From: Rhodococcus marinonascens NBRC 14363
GTDB lineage: Bacteria; Actinomycetota; Actinomycetes; Mycobacteriales; Mycobacteriaceae
NCBI RefSeq assembly: GCF_001894885.1
Contig: NZ_BCXB01000010.1
Coordinates: 102,756 to 166,755, forward strand
Reading direction: 5' to 3'
Length of the DNA: 64,000 bases
Shown: one piece after another, positions 48,712 to 58,301 of the stretch
Layout of the letters: every line of letters starts with the position of its first letter
How positions within the stretch are numbered: position 1 is the first letter of the stretch
Notes under the pieces: model-generated
Database searches by the model: none
Told to the model about the DNA's origin: nothing
Seen by the model: the letters and a program-made list of their open reading frames with translations, nothing else
Program-made: the position numbers and the translations under genes

Positions 48712-49230
48712 TCACCGCCAATCGATCGGCATCCCCAGTGACGCCAGCCAGCGTCCGAGGTCGTGGCCGTGGGCGGCGATCCCGGCGATCGCCGTCGTGG
48801 CCGCCAGCACCGCCTGCTCGGCCGTTGCTGCATCCAGCAGGCTCACTCTGTGCGCTTCCAACAGTTCGTCGACATCGAGAAGTTCGGTGTCGCGCCCGGT
48901 CCGGATGACGAGGTCGAGGTAGTGGTCCTCGGACTTCCAGACTTGTTCGCCGCGGGTGAAGGTGCCGATGTCGACGTAGTGGTCCTGGTCGCGCTGGTGG
49001 TAGGGGTGGTAGTGGAAGATCGACGCGCGGATACCGAGGTCGGGGAGCAGCCAGGACTCGAGATAGTGGAACTGCGGATGGTCGGATGTCCGCGCCATGT
49101 ACAACCCCCAGGGTTCGACACGGTAGTGATCGACTGAACGAACGAACCCCTTCGGATCAGTGTTGGTGTGCTCCTGTAGGTCGAAATACTCGATCTTCGG
49201 CGCGTGAATACGGTGACCAGCGTCTTCCAT
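48712..49230 (-). CDS. DUF402-family protein
   Basis: The 172-aa protein matches the DUF402 pattern: LYMARTSDHPQFHYLESWLLPDLGIRASIFHYHP followed by DHYVDIG and DHYLDLVIRTGRDTELLDVDELLEAH. Some DUF402 proteins are nucleoside-phosphate hydrolases. The conserved Asp/Glu are present but the substrate is unknown. It is the counterpart, from memory, of Rv1632c between coaE and uvrB. It ends 3 bp from the coaE stop in convergent orientation. Confidence 0.82.
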   Translation of the reverse strand: MEDAGHRIHAPKIEYFDLQEHTNTDPKGFVRSVDHYRVEPWGLYMARTSDHPQFHYLESWLLPDLGIRASIFHYHPYHQRDQDHYVDIGTFTRGEQVWKSEDHYLDLVIRTGRDTELLDVDELLEAHRVSLLDAATAEQAVLAATTAIAGIAAHGHDLGRWLASLGMPIDWR

Positions 49231-49296
49231 GAGGGGAAATTTACCGGGATTTCGTCTCTTCGGAGCTTGGCGGGTGAGTGTGTCGGTGCCTGCGCC

Positions 49297-49308
49297 TAGC
49301 CTGTTTGT
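49297..49308 (+). promoter_or_regulatory. Candidate leaderless promoter of uvrB
   Basis: TAGCCT (49297-49302) ends six bases before ATG 49309, and no Shine-Dalgarno sequence lies between. The placement fits a transcript starting at the ATG. I looked for a LexA box of the TCGAAC-N4-GTTCGA type in the 78-bp gap and found none. Confidence 0.35.
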
Positions 49309-51471
49309 ATGGCGTTTGCATCCGAGCAGCCCGTGGTGGCACATTCCGAGTTCCGTCCGATCGGTGATATCGAACGGTCGGAGACCCGGTTCGAAGTGGT
49401 CAGCGACCACAAACCGGCAGGCGACCAGCCGACGGCCATCGCCGACCTCGAGCGGCGTATCAATGCGGGTGAGAAGGACGTGGTCCTGCTCGGCGCCACG
49501 GGCACCGGCAAGTCTGCGACCACCGCCTGGCTCATCGAGAAGCTGCAGCGACCAACGCTGGTGATGGCACCCAACAAGACTCTCGCTGCCCAACTCGCCA
49601 ACGAATTGCGCGACATGCTGCCCAACAATTCTGTCGAGTACTTCGTCTCGTACTACGACTACTACCAACCCGAGGCCTACATCGCACAGACCGACACCTA
49701 CATCGAGAAGGACTCGTCGATCAACGATGATGTCGAGCGGTTACGGCACTCCGCGACGTCGAATCTGCTATCACGCCGGGACGTCGTCGTGGTGGCGTCC
49801 GTATCGTGCATCTACGGACTCGGGACCCCGCAGTCATACCTCGACCGTTCGGTGCAACTCGAGGTTGGCGTGGAAGTGCCCCGCGATGCGCTGCTCAGGT
49901 TGCTCGTCGACGTGCAGTACAACCGCAACGATCTGGCGTTCACTCGAGGCTCATTCCGGGTGCGCGGTGACACCGTCGAGATCATCCCCTCGTATGAAGA
50001 GCTGGCGGTGCGGATCGAGTTCTTCGGTGACGAGATCGAGGCGCTGTACTACCTGCATCCCCTCACCGGAGACGTCGTGAGTCAGGTCGACTCGGTGCGG
50101 ATCTTCCCCGCCACGCATTACGTCGCGGGTCCTGAGCGGATGGAACGCGCTGTCAAGGACATCGAAGCCGAACTCGAGGAGCGGCTCACCGACCTCAAGA
50201 ACAAGGGCAAACTCCTCGAGGCGCAGAGGCTGCGGATGCGCACCGAGTACGACCTCGAGATGATCAAGCAGGTCGGGTTCTGCTCCGGTATCGAGAACTA
50301 CTCACGTCACATCGACGGTCGCGGCGCCGGTACAGCGCCGGCGACGCTCATCGACTATTTCCCGGAGGACTTCCTCCTCGTCATCGACGAGTCCCACGTG
50401 ACGGTCCCACAAATCGGGGCGATGTACGAGGGTGACATGTCACGGAAGCGCAATCTCGTCGAGTTCGGATTCCGGTTGCCGTCCGCCACCGACAATCGGC
50501 CGCTGACGTGGGAGGAGTTCACCCAGCGCGTCGGGCAGACCGTGTACCTGTCGGCGACACCCGGCAAGTACGAAATGGGACAGGCCGGCGGCGAGTTCGT
50601 CGAGCAGGTCATCCGCCCGACCGGCCTGGTGGACCCGCAAGTCGTCGTGAAGCCGACCAAGGGGCAGATTGACGATCTGATACACGAGATCCGCGAGCGT
50701 GCAGACCGCGACGAGCGGGTCCTGGTGACCACTCTGACGAAGAAGATGTCCGAAGATCTGACCGACTACCTTCTCGAGCTCGGCATCCGGGTGCGGTACC
50801 TGCACTCCGACATCGACACCCTGCGACGGGTCGAGTTGCTGCGGCAACTTCGGCTCGGTGAGTACGACGTGCTTGTGGGGATCAACTTGCTGCGTGAGGG
50901 TCTAGACCTTCCCGAGGTGTCGTTGGTGGCGATTCTCGATGCAGACAAGGAAGGCTTCCTCCGAAGCTCTACGAGCCTCATCCAGACGATCGGGCGTGCG
51001 GCACGTAACGTTTCCGGTCAGGTTCACATGTACGCCGACAAGATCACCGACTCGATGCAGCACGCCATCGAGGAGACCGACCGGCGACGTGAGAAGCAGG
51101 TCGCCTACAACGAGAAGATGGGTGTCGATCCGCAGCCACTGAGGAAGAAGATCGCGGACATCCTCGACCAAGTCTATGAGGAGGCCGAGGACACGGCCGG
51201 AGGTATCGACGTGGGCGGATCCGGACGGAACGCCACGCGGGGTCGTCGCGCTCAGGGTGAGGCAGGCCGCGCGATCAGTGCCGGACTGTACGAGGGTCGC
51301 GACACGAAGTCCATGCCCAGGGCCGAGTTGGCGGACCTGGTCAAGGAATTGACCGATCAGATGATGAACGCAGCCCGTGATCTGCAGTTCGAACTCGCCG
51401 GTCGACTCCGCGACGAGATCGCGGACTTGAAGAAGGAACTTCGCGGCATGGACGCTGCAGGCTTGCAGTAG
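49309..51471 (+). CDS. uvrB: Excinuclease ABC subunit B UvrB
   Basis: UvrB is the damage-verifying helicase-like subunit of nucleotide excision repair. The 720-aa protein has Walker [11 protein letters not shown], the beta-hairpin [14 protein letters not shown] in [10 protein letters not shown], motif [11 protein letters not shown] and the C-terminal UvrC-binding coiled coil ([22 protein letters not shown]). An N-terminal extension of about 28 residues precedes [14 protein letters not shown]. Confidence 0.96.
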   Translation: MAFASEQPVVAHSEFRPIGDIERSETRFEVVSDHKPAGDQPTAIADLERRINAGEKDVVLLGATGTGKSATTAWLIEKLQRPTLVMAPNKTLAAQLANELRDMLPNNSVEYFVSYYDYYQPEAYIAQTDTYIEKDSSINDDVERLRHSATSNLLSRRDVVVVASVSCIYGLGTPQSYLDRSVQLEVGVEVPRDALLRLLVDVQYNRNDLAFTRGSFRVRGDTVEIIPSYEELAVRIEFFGDEIEALYYLHPLTGDVVSQVDSVRIFPATHYVAGPERMERAVKDIEAELEERLTDLKNKGKLLEAQRLRMRTEYDLEMIKQVGFCSGIENYSRHIDGRGAGTAPATLIDYFPEDFLLVIDESHVTVPQIGAMYEGDMSRKRNLVEFGFRLPSATDNRPLTWEEFTQRVGQTVYLSATPGKYEMGQAGGEFVEQVIRPTGLVDPQVVVKPTKGQIDDLIHEIRERADRDERVLVTTLTKKMSEDLTDYLLELGIRVRYLHSDIDTLRRVELLRQLRLGEYDVLVGINLLREGLDLPEVSLVAILDADKEGFLRSSTSLIQTIGRAARNVSGQVHMYADKITDSMQHAIEETDRRREKQVAYNEKMGVDPQPLRKKIADILDQVYEEAEDTAGGIDVGGSGRNATRGRRAQGEAGRAISAGLYEGRDTKSMPRAELADLVKELTDQMMNAARDLQFELAGRLRDEIADLKKELRGMDAAGLQ

Positions 51472-51500
51472 CACCGGGACAGCGCAGTACCGTCTGATGC

Positions 51501-52373
51501 ATGGATGCACACAGCGCAGGCCGCACCGCTCGGTCCTTGGAGTTGCTTCACTCCCTCAGCTATTTCGTTCCCGAGGTCGAGGAGCGCCTGGTCGAAGCCG
51601 GTCTCGAACCGGGAAGGATGTGCTACTTCGCGGGTCGGTCGGCGCCCATGGGCGCGGTCGGTCCGGGCGTTGTCGCTGCCACATTTTTCACCTTCAGCCC
51701 GGCCGTGATCGAGGCGATCATTCCGCGCGCGTGGGACCTTGCACCGCCGTCCGCCGTCGTGGCGGCACGGTACCGGGCGGTTGACGAAGCGTTTGTCCGC
51801 CTTCTCGGTGAGGCGGTGACGAAATCGCCGGAGATGGCGGAAGCGGCCGAACTCGTGTCCATCGCGGCTCGAGGCATGCCGGGCGTCGAGGGCAGGCCGC
51901 TCTATGCCGGGTATGCGTCGGTAGAGTGGCCGGATTCACCGCACCTCACTTTCTGGCATTCGCTTACACTCTTGCGTGAGTACCGCGGAGACGGTCACCT
52001 CGCGGCACTGCAGACGGCGGGACTGAGTGGACTTGAATCGCTGATCACCCACACCGCAACGGGGTTCGGGTTCCAGGAGAAATTCGCGCAGACTCGTCGC
52101 GGATGGACTCGAGAGCAATGGGACTCGGCGTGTGGCAATCTTCGCGACAGGGAGATACTGGATGCGCGGGGCGAGCTCACTGCAGAGGGAAGGGAATTGC
52201 GGGAACTGGTCGAGGATCTCACCGACGATCTGGCCCTGGCTCCATGGGCGGCGCTGGGGGAGGATGGGGCGGCCCGAGTGCTCGAACTCGCGACCCCGTG
52301 GCGTAAGGCGATTGTCGCCGGGGGAGTGTTCCCCGCGTGGCTGTTCGGTCCCAAAGTCGACCCGTCACGCTGA
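51501..52373 (+). CDS. SCO6745/SalK-type helical protein
   Basis: The 290-aa protein fits the actinobacterial SCO6745 family, recognised by RMCYFAGRSAPMGAVGPGVVAATFFTFSP near residue 39 and PLYAGYASVEWPDSPHLTFWHSLTLLREYRGDGHLAAL in the middle. A winged-helix-like C-terminal half contains RGWTREQWDSA and LTAEGRELRE. The function is not established. It follows uvrB by 29 bp and precedes the usp gene. Confidence 0.8.
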   Translation: MDAHSAGRTARSLELLHSLSYFVPEVEERLVEAGLEPGRMCYFAGRSAPMGAVGPGVVAATFFTFSPAVIEAIIPRAWDLAPPSAVVAARYRAVDEAFVRLLGEAVTKSPEMAEAAELVSIAARGMPGVEGRPLYAGYASVEWPDSPHLTFWHSLTLLREYRGDGHLAALQTAGLSGLESLITHTATGFGFQEKFAQTRRGWTREQWDSACGNLRDREILDARGELTAEGRELRELVEDLTDDLALAPWAALGEDGAARVLELATPWRKAIVAGGVFPAWLFGPKVDPSR

Positions 52374-52542
52374 CGCCCGGGCGCGTACTGCAAATGCACC
52401 TGTGTCGGTACCGATATCGTTAGGGTCAGCGCAGTGGCTGCCGGTCCAGTCGTGTCGTGTGCCGGACCCCGATAGATCGACCATCGCAAACCGTGGTCGA
52501 CCTGTTAAACAGTTGATGACCGTCGCGAACATGGAGGAATGA

Positions 52543-52995
52543 ATGAGCGCCTACAAGACCGTAGTCGTCGGAACCGATGGCTCCGAGTCGTCGTTTCTGG
52601 CAGTCGAGAAGGCTGCTGCCATCGCAGGTGACGCCGACGCCAAACTGATCATCGCGTGCGCTTACCATCCGGCTGATCCCAAGGACGCCGGGCAGGCCGT
52701 CGACGCGCTCGGCGACGAGGCCTACCAGATCATGGGCTCGACACCGACGTACGAGATTTTGCGCACAGCAAGGGAGCGTGCTCACGCGGCGGGCGCCAAG
52801 GAGGTTCTCGAGCGTGCGATTGTCGGTGCACCCGTGGAGTCGCTGCTGAAACTGGTCGACGAGGTCGAGGCAGGGCTCCTGGTAATCGGTAATCGTGGAC
52901 TCAACACTCTCACTGGGCGGCTCCTCGGATCGGTTCCGTCGGATGCGGCACGCAAGTCCACCTCCGACGTCCTGATTGTCCATACGGTGCGCTGA
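52543..52995 (+). CDS. Universal stress protein, ATP-binding type
   Basis: The 150-aa protein is a single UspA domain: VVVGTDGSESSFLAVEKAA at the start, and the ATP-binding loop GNRGLNTLTGRLLGSVPSDAA at the end (G-x2-G-x9-G-S). It resembles Rv1636-type proteins, which bind cAMP and ATP. It starts 169 bp after the preceding gene with its own promoter, and GGAGG precedes the ATG. Confidence 0.9.
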   Translation: MSAYKTVVVGTDGSESSFLAVEKAAAIAGDADAKLIIACAYHPADPKDAGQAVDALGDEAYQIMGSTPTYEILRTARERAHAAGAKEVLERAIVGAPVESLLKLVDEVEAGLLVIGNRGLNTLTGRLLGSVPSDAARKSTSDVLIVHTVR

Positions 52996-53017
52996 GACTC
53001 GGTCGGTCGCACCGGTG

Positions 53018-55300
53018 TCACGGCCGCGCTGCGACTTCTACCGGGATCAGATCGGACAGCACCTCGGGTAGCGGCCGGGCGTGCACGACGCCGAGGCGCT
53101 GGGTGGCGCGCGTCAGTGCAACGTAAAGGTCGTTCATCCCCCGCGGCGACTGGTCGAGGATGTCCTGGGGTTCTGCGATGAATACCGAGTCGAATTCCAA
53201 CCCCTTGGCATCTCGCACCGTGAGGACGCTGACGGAGTCCGATGCCAGATCTGCGAGTGCGGCGACGAGGTCGTGGCCGGCGATTACCGCGGTCGTGCCA
53301 GGGTGGGTCTCGCGAGATACGCACGTGCGCAGGGTGTCTGCCATCTCGTCCACGGAGACGGGCATGGCCCACGGCGGGGATCCGGACTCGCGAACCGACC
53401 GCGGTACGGTCTGTTCGGGATCGATCTCAGTGAGTAGCCGCTGCGCCGGCGTCATGATCTCCGCCGGCGTGCGGTAGTTGACGGTGAGTTCGGTGAGCTT
53501 CCAGCGGTTCGCCACGTACGGTTCGAGGGTTCGTTGCCACGATGACGTTCCAGCGGGATCACCGGTCTGCGCCGTGTCCCCGACGAGGGTCATCCAGCGA
53601 TTCGGTATGCGACGCATCAGCATTCGCCACGCCATCTCCGAGAGTTCCTGAGCCTCGTCGACGATGACGTGTCCGTAGGTCCAGGTACGGTCGCCTGCCG
53701 CACGTTCCGCAGTGGTTTGGCGTTGCCCCACCTCGTGGCGCTGCGCCAACTGGCTGGCGTCGATAAGGTCGTAGGCCATGAGGATCTCGGGATCCAACTC
53801 GTCCTCGAGGTCCTGTGGTGCCGAACCGGTCAGGATGTCGAGGGCGCCCTGAGCGTCCGCGATCTGTGCCCTCCATTGTCGACGGGCGCGTTCGCGTTCG
53901 GCGGTGTCGTCCACACCGAGCAGTTCCGCGAGTTCGTCGAGGAGGGGCGCATCGGCGGCGCTGAAGCCGTGAGTGACGGGGCGGCGCAGCAAGGCGCGGC
54001 GGGATTCGGTCATATTCGGAGTGGCGTCGGCCAGTCGCTTCGGTGAAGCGTACAACTCGGTGAGAACCTGCTGCGGCGACAATTCGGGCCAGAGGGAGTT
54101 GATCGCTCCCATGATCTCCGGATCCTCGCGCATCTCGTCTCGCATGTCGGCGATGTCGTCGCGGCTCAGCAGATTTCCACCGCCGACGACGTTGGCGCCC
54201 AGTGTGTCCGCGAGGTGCTGGGCCAGCGCTTCGATGACCGCAGAGACAAAGATCGGTCGGGCCAGGTTATGGGGGCGCCGTGACGACCGCGCCCGGCCAC
54301 GAGCGCGAGTGACGATCTTGCGGTCGAGGGTGATCCGGTGGGTGTCGAACGTCAACTCGACGGGTTGCGACGGTGCTTCCTGCCGATCCCGCACTGCCTT
54401 CTTCAGAACGTCCAGCATGTCGAGGGAACCCTTGATCTCGCCGGACTCGAGACCGTCCTCGGCGGTGGCGCGGACGCCGGGATAGAGGTCGCCGATGGTC
54501 GATAGCAGCACACCCGTCTCGCCGAGCGACGGTAGTACCTGGCTGATGTAGTCGAGGAACGTGGCGTTGGGGCCGATGATGAGGACGCCGGCCTTCGCAA
54601 GTTGCTGACGGTAGGTATAGAGGAGGTACGCCGCGCGGTGCAATGCGACCGCGGTCTTGCCGGTTCCGGGACCACCCTGGACCACCAGCACGCTCTTGTG
54701 CTCGGACCGGATGATGGCGTCCTGCTCACCCTGGATCGTCTCGACAATGTCGTTCATCTGACCTGTTCGTGCGGCGTTCAAGGCTGCGAGCAGTGCGTTC
54801 TCGCCCGCAACCCCGTCCGAACCGGTGACGGTGCCTGCCGCCTCCGCTGCCACCAGATCGAGGTACTCGTCGTTGACCGCCGTCACCCGGCGACTTCGGG
54901 TCCGAATGTGCCGTCGGCGCGAGACGCCATCGGGGGCTGCGGGGGTGGCGAGGTAGAACGGGCGGGCAAGGGGCGCACGCCAATCAAGCAGCATTGTCTC
55001 GTAGTCGTTCTCCTCGTCGAGGATGCCGAGACGTCCGATGTAGCGGCATTCGCCGTCTAGGTCGATGCGCCCGAAGCAGAGCCCGTTTTCGGCGGCGTCG
55101 TACTCGGCGAGGTCTTCGGTATAGAGCTGATTGAAGGACTCCCGTTCACTACGGGCCTGCGGGGTTCCGCCGCTTTCGAGCAGTACACGGCTCAGCCGGT
55201 TCGCCGCGTACTGCCGAAGGCCGTCCAGTCGGGTGTAGAGCATCGTCACGTATTTCTGCTCGAACTCGCGCTCGGTGCGTGACGTGTCCTCGTCGGGCAA
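53018..55300 (-). CDS. helR: HelD/HelR-type superfamily 1 ATPase (RNA polymerase recycling)
   Basis: The 760-aa protein is a UvrD-like ATPase with an N-terminal coiled-coil region (EREFEQKYVTMLYTRLDGLRQ) instead of a DNA-helicase start. It has Walker A GGPGTGKTAVALHR, DEAQELSEMAW (motif II), VNYRTPAEIM (motif IV) and VTVRDAKGLEFDSVFIAEP with LYVALTRATQRLGV (motifs V and VI). Such proteins remove RNA polymerase from DNA, and HelR members protect against rifampicin. I saw no RAE-like GGGGCTTGC inverted repeat upstream, so rifamycin control is not supported. It could also be annotated as UvrD-like helicase. Confidence 0.85.
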   Translation of the reverse strand: MPDEDTSRTEREFEQKYVTMLYTRLDGLRQYAANRLSRVLLESGGTPQARSERESFNQLYTEDLAEYDAAENGLCFGRIDLDGECRYIGRLGILDEENDYETMLLDWRAPLARPFYLATPAAPDGVSRRRHIRTRSRRVTAVNDEYLDLVAAEAAGTVTGSDGVAGENALLAALNAARTGQMNDIVETIQGEQDAIIRSEHKSVLVVQGGPGTGKTAVALHRAAYLLYTYRQQLAKAGVLIIGPNATFLDYISQVLPSLGETGVLLSTIGDLYPGVRATAEDGLESGEIKGSLDMLDVLKKAVRDRQEAPSQPVELTFDTHRITLDRKIVTRARGRARSSRRPHNLARPIFVSAVIEALAQHLADTLGANVVGGGNLLSRDDIADMRDEMREDPEIMGAINSLWPELSPQQVLTELYASPKRLADATPNMTESRRALLRRPVTHGFSAADAPLLDELAELLGVDDTAERERARRQWRAQIADAQGALDILTGSAPQDLEDELDPEILMAYDLIDASQLAQRHEVGQRQTTAERAAGDRTWTYGHVIVDEAQELSEMAWRMLMRRIPNRWMTLVGDTAQTGDPAGTSSWQRTLEPYVANRWKLTELTVNYRTPAEIMTPAQRLLTEIDPEQTVPRSVRESGSPPWAMPVSVDEMADTLRTCVSRETHPGTTAVIAGHDLVAALADLASDSVSVLTVRDAKGLEFDSVFIAEPQDILDQSPRGMNDLYVALTRATQRLGVVHARPLPEVLSDLIPVEVAARP

Positions 55301-55527
55301 GAGGTCTCCTTGACTGGTTCGGCTGCAGATCCGATCGGCTGCAAAAGTGCCTGTACAGTCTAGTCGGCGCCGGCGACCTCCTGTTCACGTCGCTGGTCAG
55401 CGGGAATTTTCGGGGCCAACAAAGTCCGAATTCCGGGCGGCACGGGCACTCGAAGTCGTAGGGAACGCCCGACTTTTCTCGGCCCCAGAAAGACACTAGG
55501 TTCGTGCACCCTCCCAGCGACGAGCGC

Positions 55528-55635
55528 CTACGCTTCGTCGTCGGGGTGATGGTGGAGGTGCACCAGACTCGCGACCAATCCTCCCCATACCAATGTGAGG
55601 GTCACCACCATCATCACGATCCCAGAGATGCTCAT
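55528..55635 (-). CDS. metS: MetS-type small subunit of methionine/alanine importer
   Basis: The 35-aa peptide has one membrane segment (GIVMMVVTLTLVWGGLVASLVHL) and a His/Asp tail. In C. glutamicum a similar short protein MetS follows MetP and is needed for methionine and alanine uptake. Its ATG overlaps the stop of the transporter gene (ATGA), supporting a two-subunit unit. Confidence 0.85.
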   Translation of the reverse strand: MSISGIVMMVVTLTLVWGGLVASLVHLHHHPDDEA

Positions 55636-57158
55636 AGGTTCTCGCCCGCCTTTGTCGGTTCCGAGTGCTCGAGTTCTACTTCCGTGCGCCGCCACGGAGT
55701 GAATGACAACAGTACTGCGACGACGATCACGAGGATTTGCGCGCCCCACCCGAAGGTAACGACCAGACCGCTGGGCAGGCCCCCGTATCCGTCTTGTATG
55801 CGTTCGACGATCTCGGTGATCAACATGAACGCGAGCACGGCCGGGGTCACAACGCCGACGAACAGGCGCCAAGCGATGCCGAGCTTGAACGACGACACCG
55901 AATTGAGGTGGTTCTCGAGGTCGGGCAGGCGCCGCAACGCCCAGGCGACCACCGCGATGGCGACCAGTGCCACACCTACGATGCCGATGTTGTTCGCGAA
56001 GTTGTCCACGACATCCAGGACGTTCAGTCCGGTGACGGTGGGGAAGAGTAGGAGCGATATCACTGCGGAGACCCCGCCCACCCCGAGGACCGCGTGTATA
56101 CGGTCGATTCCGAGTTTGTCCTCCACGGCCGCGACGCAGACCTGGATGATGCTGACCATCGAGGTGAACCCGGCGATCACAAGGGCACCGAAGAACAGGA
56201 CTCCGAACAGCGCCCCCCCGGGCATGGACGAGATGATCGCCGGGAACGCGACGAACGCGAGTCCTATTCCACTCTCGACCACTTCGTCGACGGCAACGCC
56301 CGAGATGTTCGCCATGTACCCGAGGGTGGCGAAGACGCCGATGCCGGCGAGAATCTCGAAGCTGCTGTTCGAGAATGCAACCACGAGCCCGGAGCCGGTG
56401 AGATTCGTCTTGCGCCCCAGATACGACGAATAGGTGAGCATGATGCCGAACGCCACGGACAACGAGAAGAAGATCTGCCCGTATGCGGCGATCCACACTG
56501 TGGGGTCGGTCAGAATGGACCAGTTCGGCTGGAAGAAGGCGTCGAGGCCCGCGCCGGCCCCGTCGAGGAACAGTGAACGCACGACCAGGACTCCGAACAG
56601 GACTATCAGCAACGGGACGAACACCCGTGCTGTTGCGCCGATTCCCTTCTGTACCCCGAAGACCAGGACCGCGAGGGTAAGGACCCACACCGCCAGCAGC
56701 GGGAACGCGACGCCGGGGACGAAGCCCAGTGCGAACGTCGCGTCGTCGTCCTGCTTCAGGAAGTCGTTGACGAAGAACGTCGCGGGGTCACTGCCCCACG
56801 CCTCATTGAACGAGAAGAAGAAGTACCGAATCGCCCACGCGACGATGACGGCGTAGTAGACACCGATCACGAAGGAGATACCGACCTGCCACCACCCGAT
56901 GATTTCGGCACGCTTGTGCAGCCTGCGGAACACCAGCGGCGGTGACCCGCGGAACTTGTGGCCGAGGGAGTAGTCGAGGAAAAGTAGCGGAATTCCGGCC
57001 GTCAGCAATGCGACGAGGTACGGGACGAAGAAGGCCCCACCGCCGTTCGTGTAGGCGACGTATGGAAACCGCCAGATGTTGCCCAGACCTACGGCGGAGC
57101 CGATCGCAGCCAGGATGAACACGGTCCGTCCGGACCACGCCTCTTGTTGACGTTCCAC
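55632..57158 (-). CDS. metP: SNF-family sodium-dependent amino-acid transporter (MetP type)
   Basis: The 508-aa protein has twelve hydrophobic segments and the family signature IGSAVGLGNIWRFPYVAYTNGGGAF in helix 1. LTYSSYLGRKTNL is the sodium/substrate region near helix 7. It is a sodium symporter for methionine/alanine by analogy with metPS. I start at GTG 57158; the frame is open 46 codons further upstream and GTG 57218 is possible. Confidence 0.88.
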   Translation of the reverse strand: MERQQEAWSGRTVFILAAIGSAVGLGNIWRFPYVAYTNGGGAFFVPYLVALLTAGIPLLFLDYSLGHKFRGSPPLVFRRLHKRAEIIGWWQVGISFVIGVYYAVIVAWAIRYFFFSFNEAWGSDPATFFVNDFLKQDDDATFALGFVPGVAFPLLAVWVLTLAVLVFGVQKGIGATARVFVPLLIVLFGVLVVRSLFLDGAGAGLDAFFQPNWSILTDPTVWIAAYGQIFFSLSVAFGIMLTYSSYLGRKTNLTGSGLVVAFSNSSFEILAGIGVFATLGYMANISGVAVDEVVESGIGLAFVAFPAIISSMPGGALFGVLFFGALVIAGFTSMVSIIQVCVAAVEDKLGIDRIHAVLGVGGVSAVISLLLFPTVTGLNVLDVVDNFANNIGIVGVALVAIAVVAWALRRLPDLENHLNSVSSFKLGIAWRLFVGVVTPAVLAFMLITEIVERIQDGYGGLPSGLVVTFGWGAQILVIVVAVLLSFTPWRRTEVELEHSEPTKAGENL

Positions 57159-57314
57159 TGTCGCTGCTGCCTTTCGCTCGACGCAGATACTTGTTGTCGT
57201 TGGGTCGACCGTATCCACTGACGCTTCCGAAGTGTGGTGTACGCGGGCACCGAACCGTGGACCTACCGGCGGTTCTGCGCCCGCAGCAGAGTACACCCCT
57301 GCTGTCGGTGCCCC

Positions 57315-57661
57315 TAGGCCGTGTTGATCAAGTGGTTTCGTCCTCGGGTGGGCGAGTTTTGACGAGTAACGCGACCCGAGGTTTCTGACGAGGCATGGGC
57401 CGTGCTGGAGCCGTTGATGCCGACTGTGACCGGCGGGTCACGGCCGTGGACCGAGCAAGAAGGCGGGCCGACCCATCGCTTCGGCGACGAGCAGAAGGTC
57501 CGCTACAAAGCCCGCAACGTCGTCGAGCGGTGCCTCAACCGGCTCAAGCAGTGGCGCGGGGTCGCGATGCGCTCGGACAAGCTCGCTCGAAATTACCGCG
57601 CTGCGATCTGTCTCGCCGCGATCCTGATCTGGATCAAGACCGACTCGATCAATACGGCCTA
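57315..57661 (+). mobile_element. MITE-like internal deletion derivative of an IS5-family element
   Basis: GGCCGTGTTGATCAAGTGG at the left and its inverted counterpart CGACTCGATCAATACGGCC at the right match at 16 of 19 positions. Each end is flanked by TA, fitting the TA target duplication of IS5-group elements. The total is about 347 bp. Inside is only the start and the end of a transposase gene. Confidence 0.7.
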
Positions 57662-57662
57662 G
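57381..57662 (+). pseudogene. IS5-family transposase, ends only
   Basis: One open frame runs from VSDEAWAVLEPLMP, the usual start, straight to KARNVVERCLNRLKQWRG and LARNYRAAICLAAILIWIK, the usual end. About two thirds of the gene, with the first catalytic Asp residues, is missing. The stop TAG overlaps the right terminus. It cannot transpose by itself. Confidence 0.75.
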
Positions 57663-57735
57663 CAGAAGTCGGTGCTGGATCGCGAGCACTCGCACGACGG
57701 CCCGAGACATTCCTCGCCCCGGACGATGTCCTGCG

Positions 57736-58188
57736 TCAGGATGATGCGCCTAGATGCAGATGGAGCAGCGGATAGGGACGACCTGCCTCGTCGGTCTCGC
57801 TTCGGCCGACGATCTCGAATCCGCGGTGGGCGTAGAAGCCCGCGGCCAGGGCGTTCTGCTCGTTGACGTCGAGCCTGGTCACGCCGTGTTCCGTGATCGC
57901 GTAGGTAAGGAGCGCGGTTCCGATTCCGCCCCCGCGCTGTGCGGCGGCGACGAACAGCATTTCCAGCCCGCCGTCGAGCGTGCCTGCGAATCCGACCGGT
58001 TCGCCGTCGATCTCCACGACCGAGAGGACGACGGCTGGGAAATAGTCCGACGCGAGGTGCGCCTCGATCTCGTCGCGATCCGCGGCGGCGAGGAAGTCGT
58101 GGGTCGCGTCGACGGCGCTGCGCCAGATCGTCACGAGCGTCGGGTACTCGGCGGCTCCGATCGACGGGCGGATACTCAGCTCAGACAC
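57736..58188 (-). CDS. GNAT-family N-acetyltransferase
   Basis: The 150-aa protein has the acetyl-CoA loop RGGGIGTALLTYAI and the end motif NEQNALAAGFYAHRGFEIVGRSETDEAGRPYPLLHL, close to the YjaB/YhhY group. I start at GTG 58188, preceded by AAAGAGG. The acceptor is unknown. It sits at the left edge of the accessory stretch. Confidence 0.87.
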   Translation of the reverse strand: MSELSIRPSIGAAEYPTLVTIWRSAVDATHDFLAAADRDEIEAHLASDYFPAVVLSVVEIDGEPVGFAGTLDGGLEMLFVAAAQRGGGIGTALLTYAITEHGVTRLDVNEQNALAAGFYAHRGFEIVGRSETDEAGRPYPLLHLHLGASS

Positions 58189-58281
58189 GATGGACCTCTT
58201 TGGGTATTTAGGCGAACTCACAAATCCTATCGCACAGCTGCGCAGCCTCCCGGTCGCCTGGCACGACGAGGAGATGCACCA

Positions 58282-58301
58282 CGGGTGTCAACTGACACCC
58301 G
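58282..58301. promoter_or_regulatory. Perfect 9-bp palindrome upstream of the GNAT gene
   Basis: CGGGTGTCA and TGACACCCG flank two bases. It lies about 95 bp upstream of the GNAT start on the minus strand. The compact symmetry fits a dimeric repressor operator better than a terminator, because a two-base loop is too small for a hairpin. Confidence 0.45.

Noticed and set aside
49231..49308. Search for a LexA/SOS box before uvrB
   Set aside because: No TCGAAC-N4-GTTCGA-like site is present in the gap.
55301..55527. Possible rifamycin-associated element upstream of helR
   Set aside because: Only short GGCTGCA repeats are present, not the GGGGCTTGC inverted repeat.
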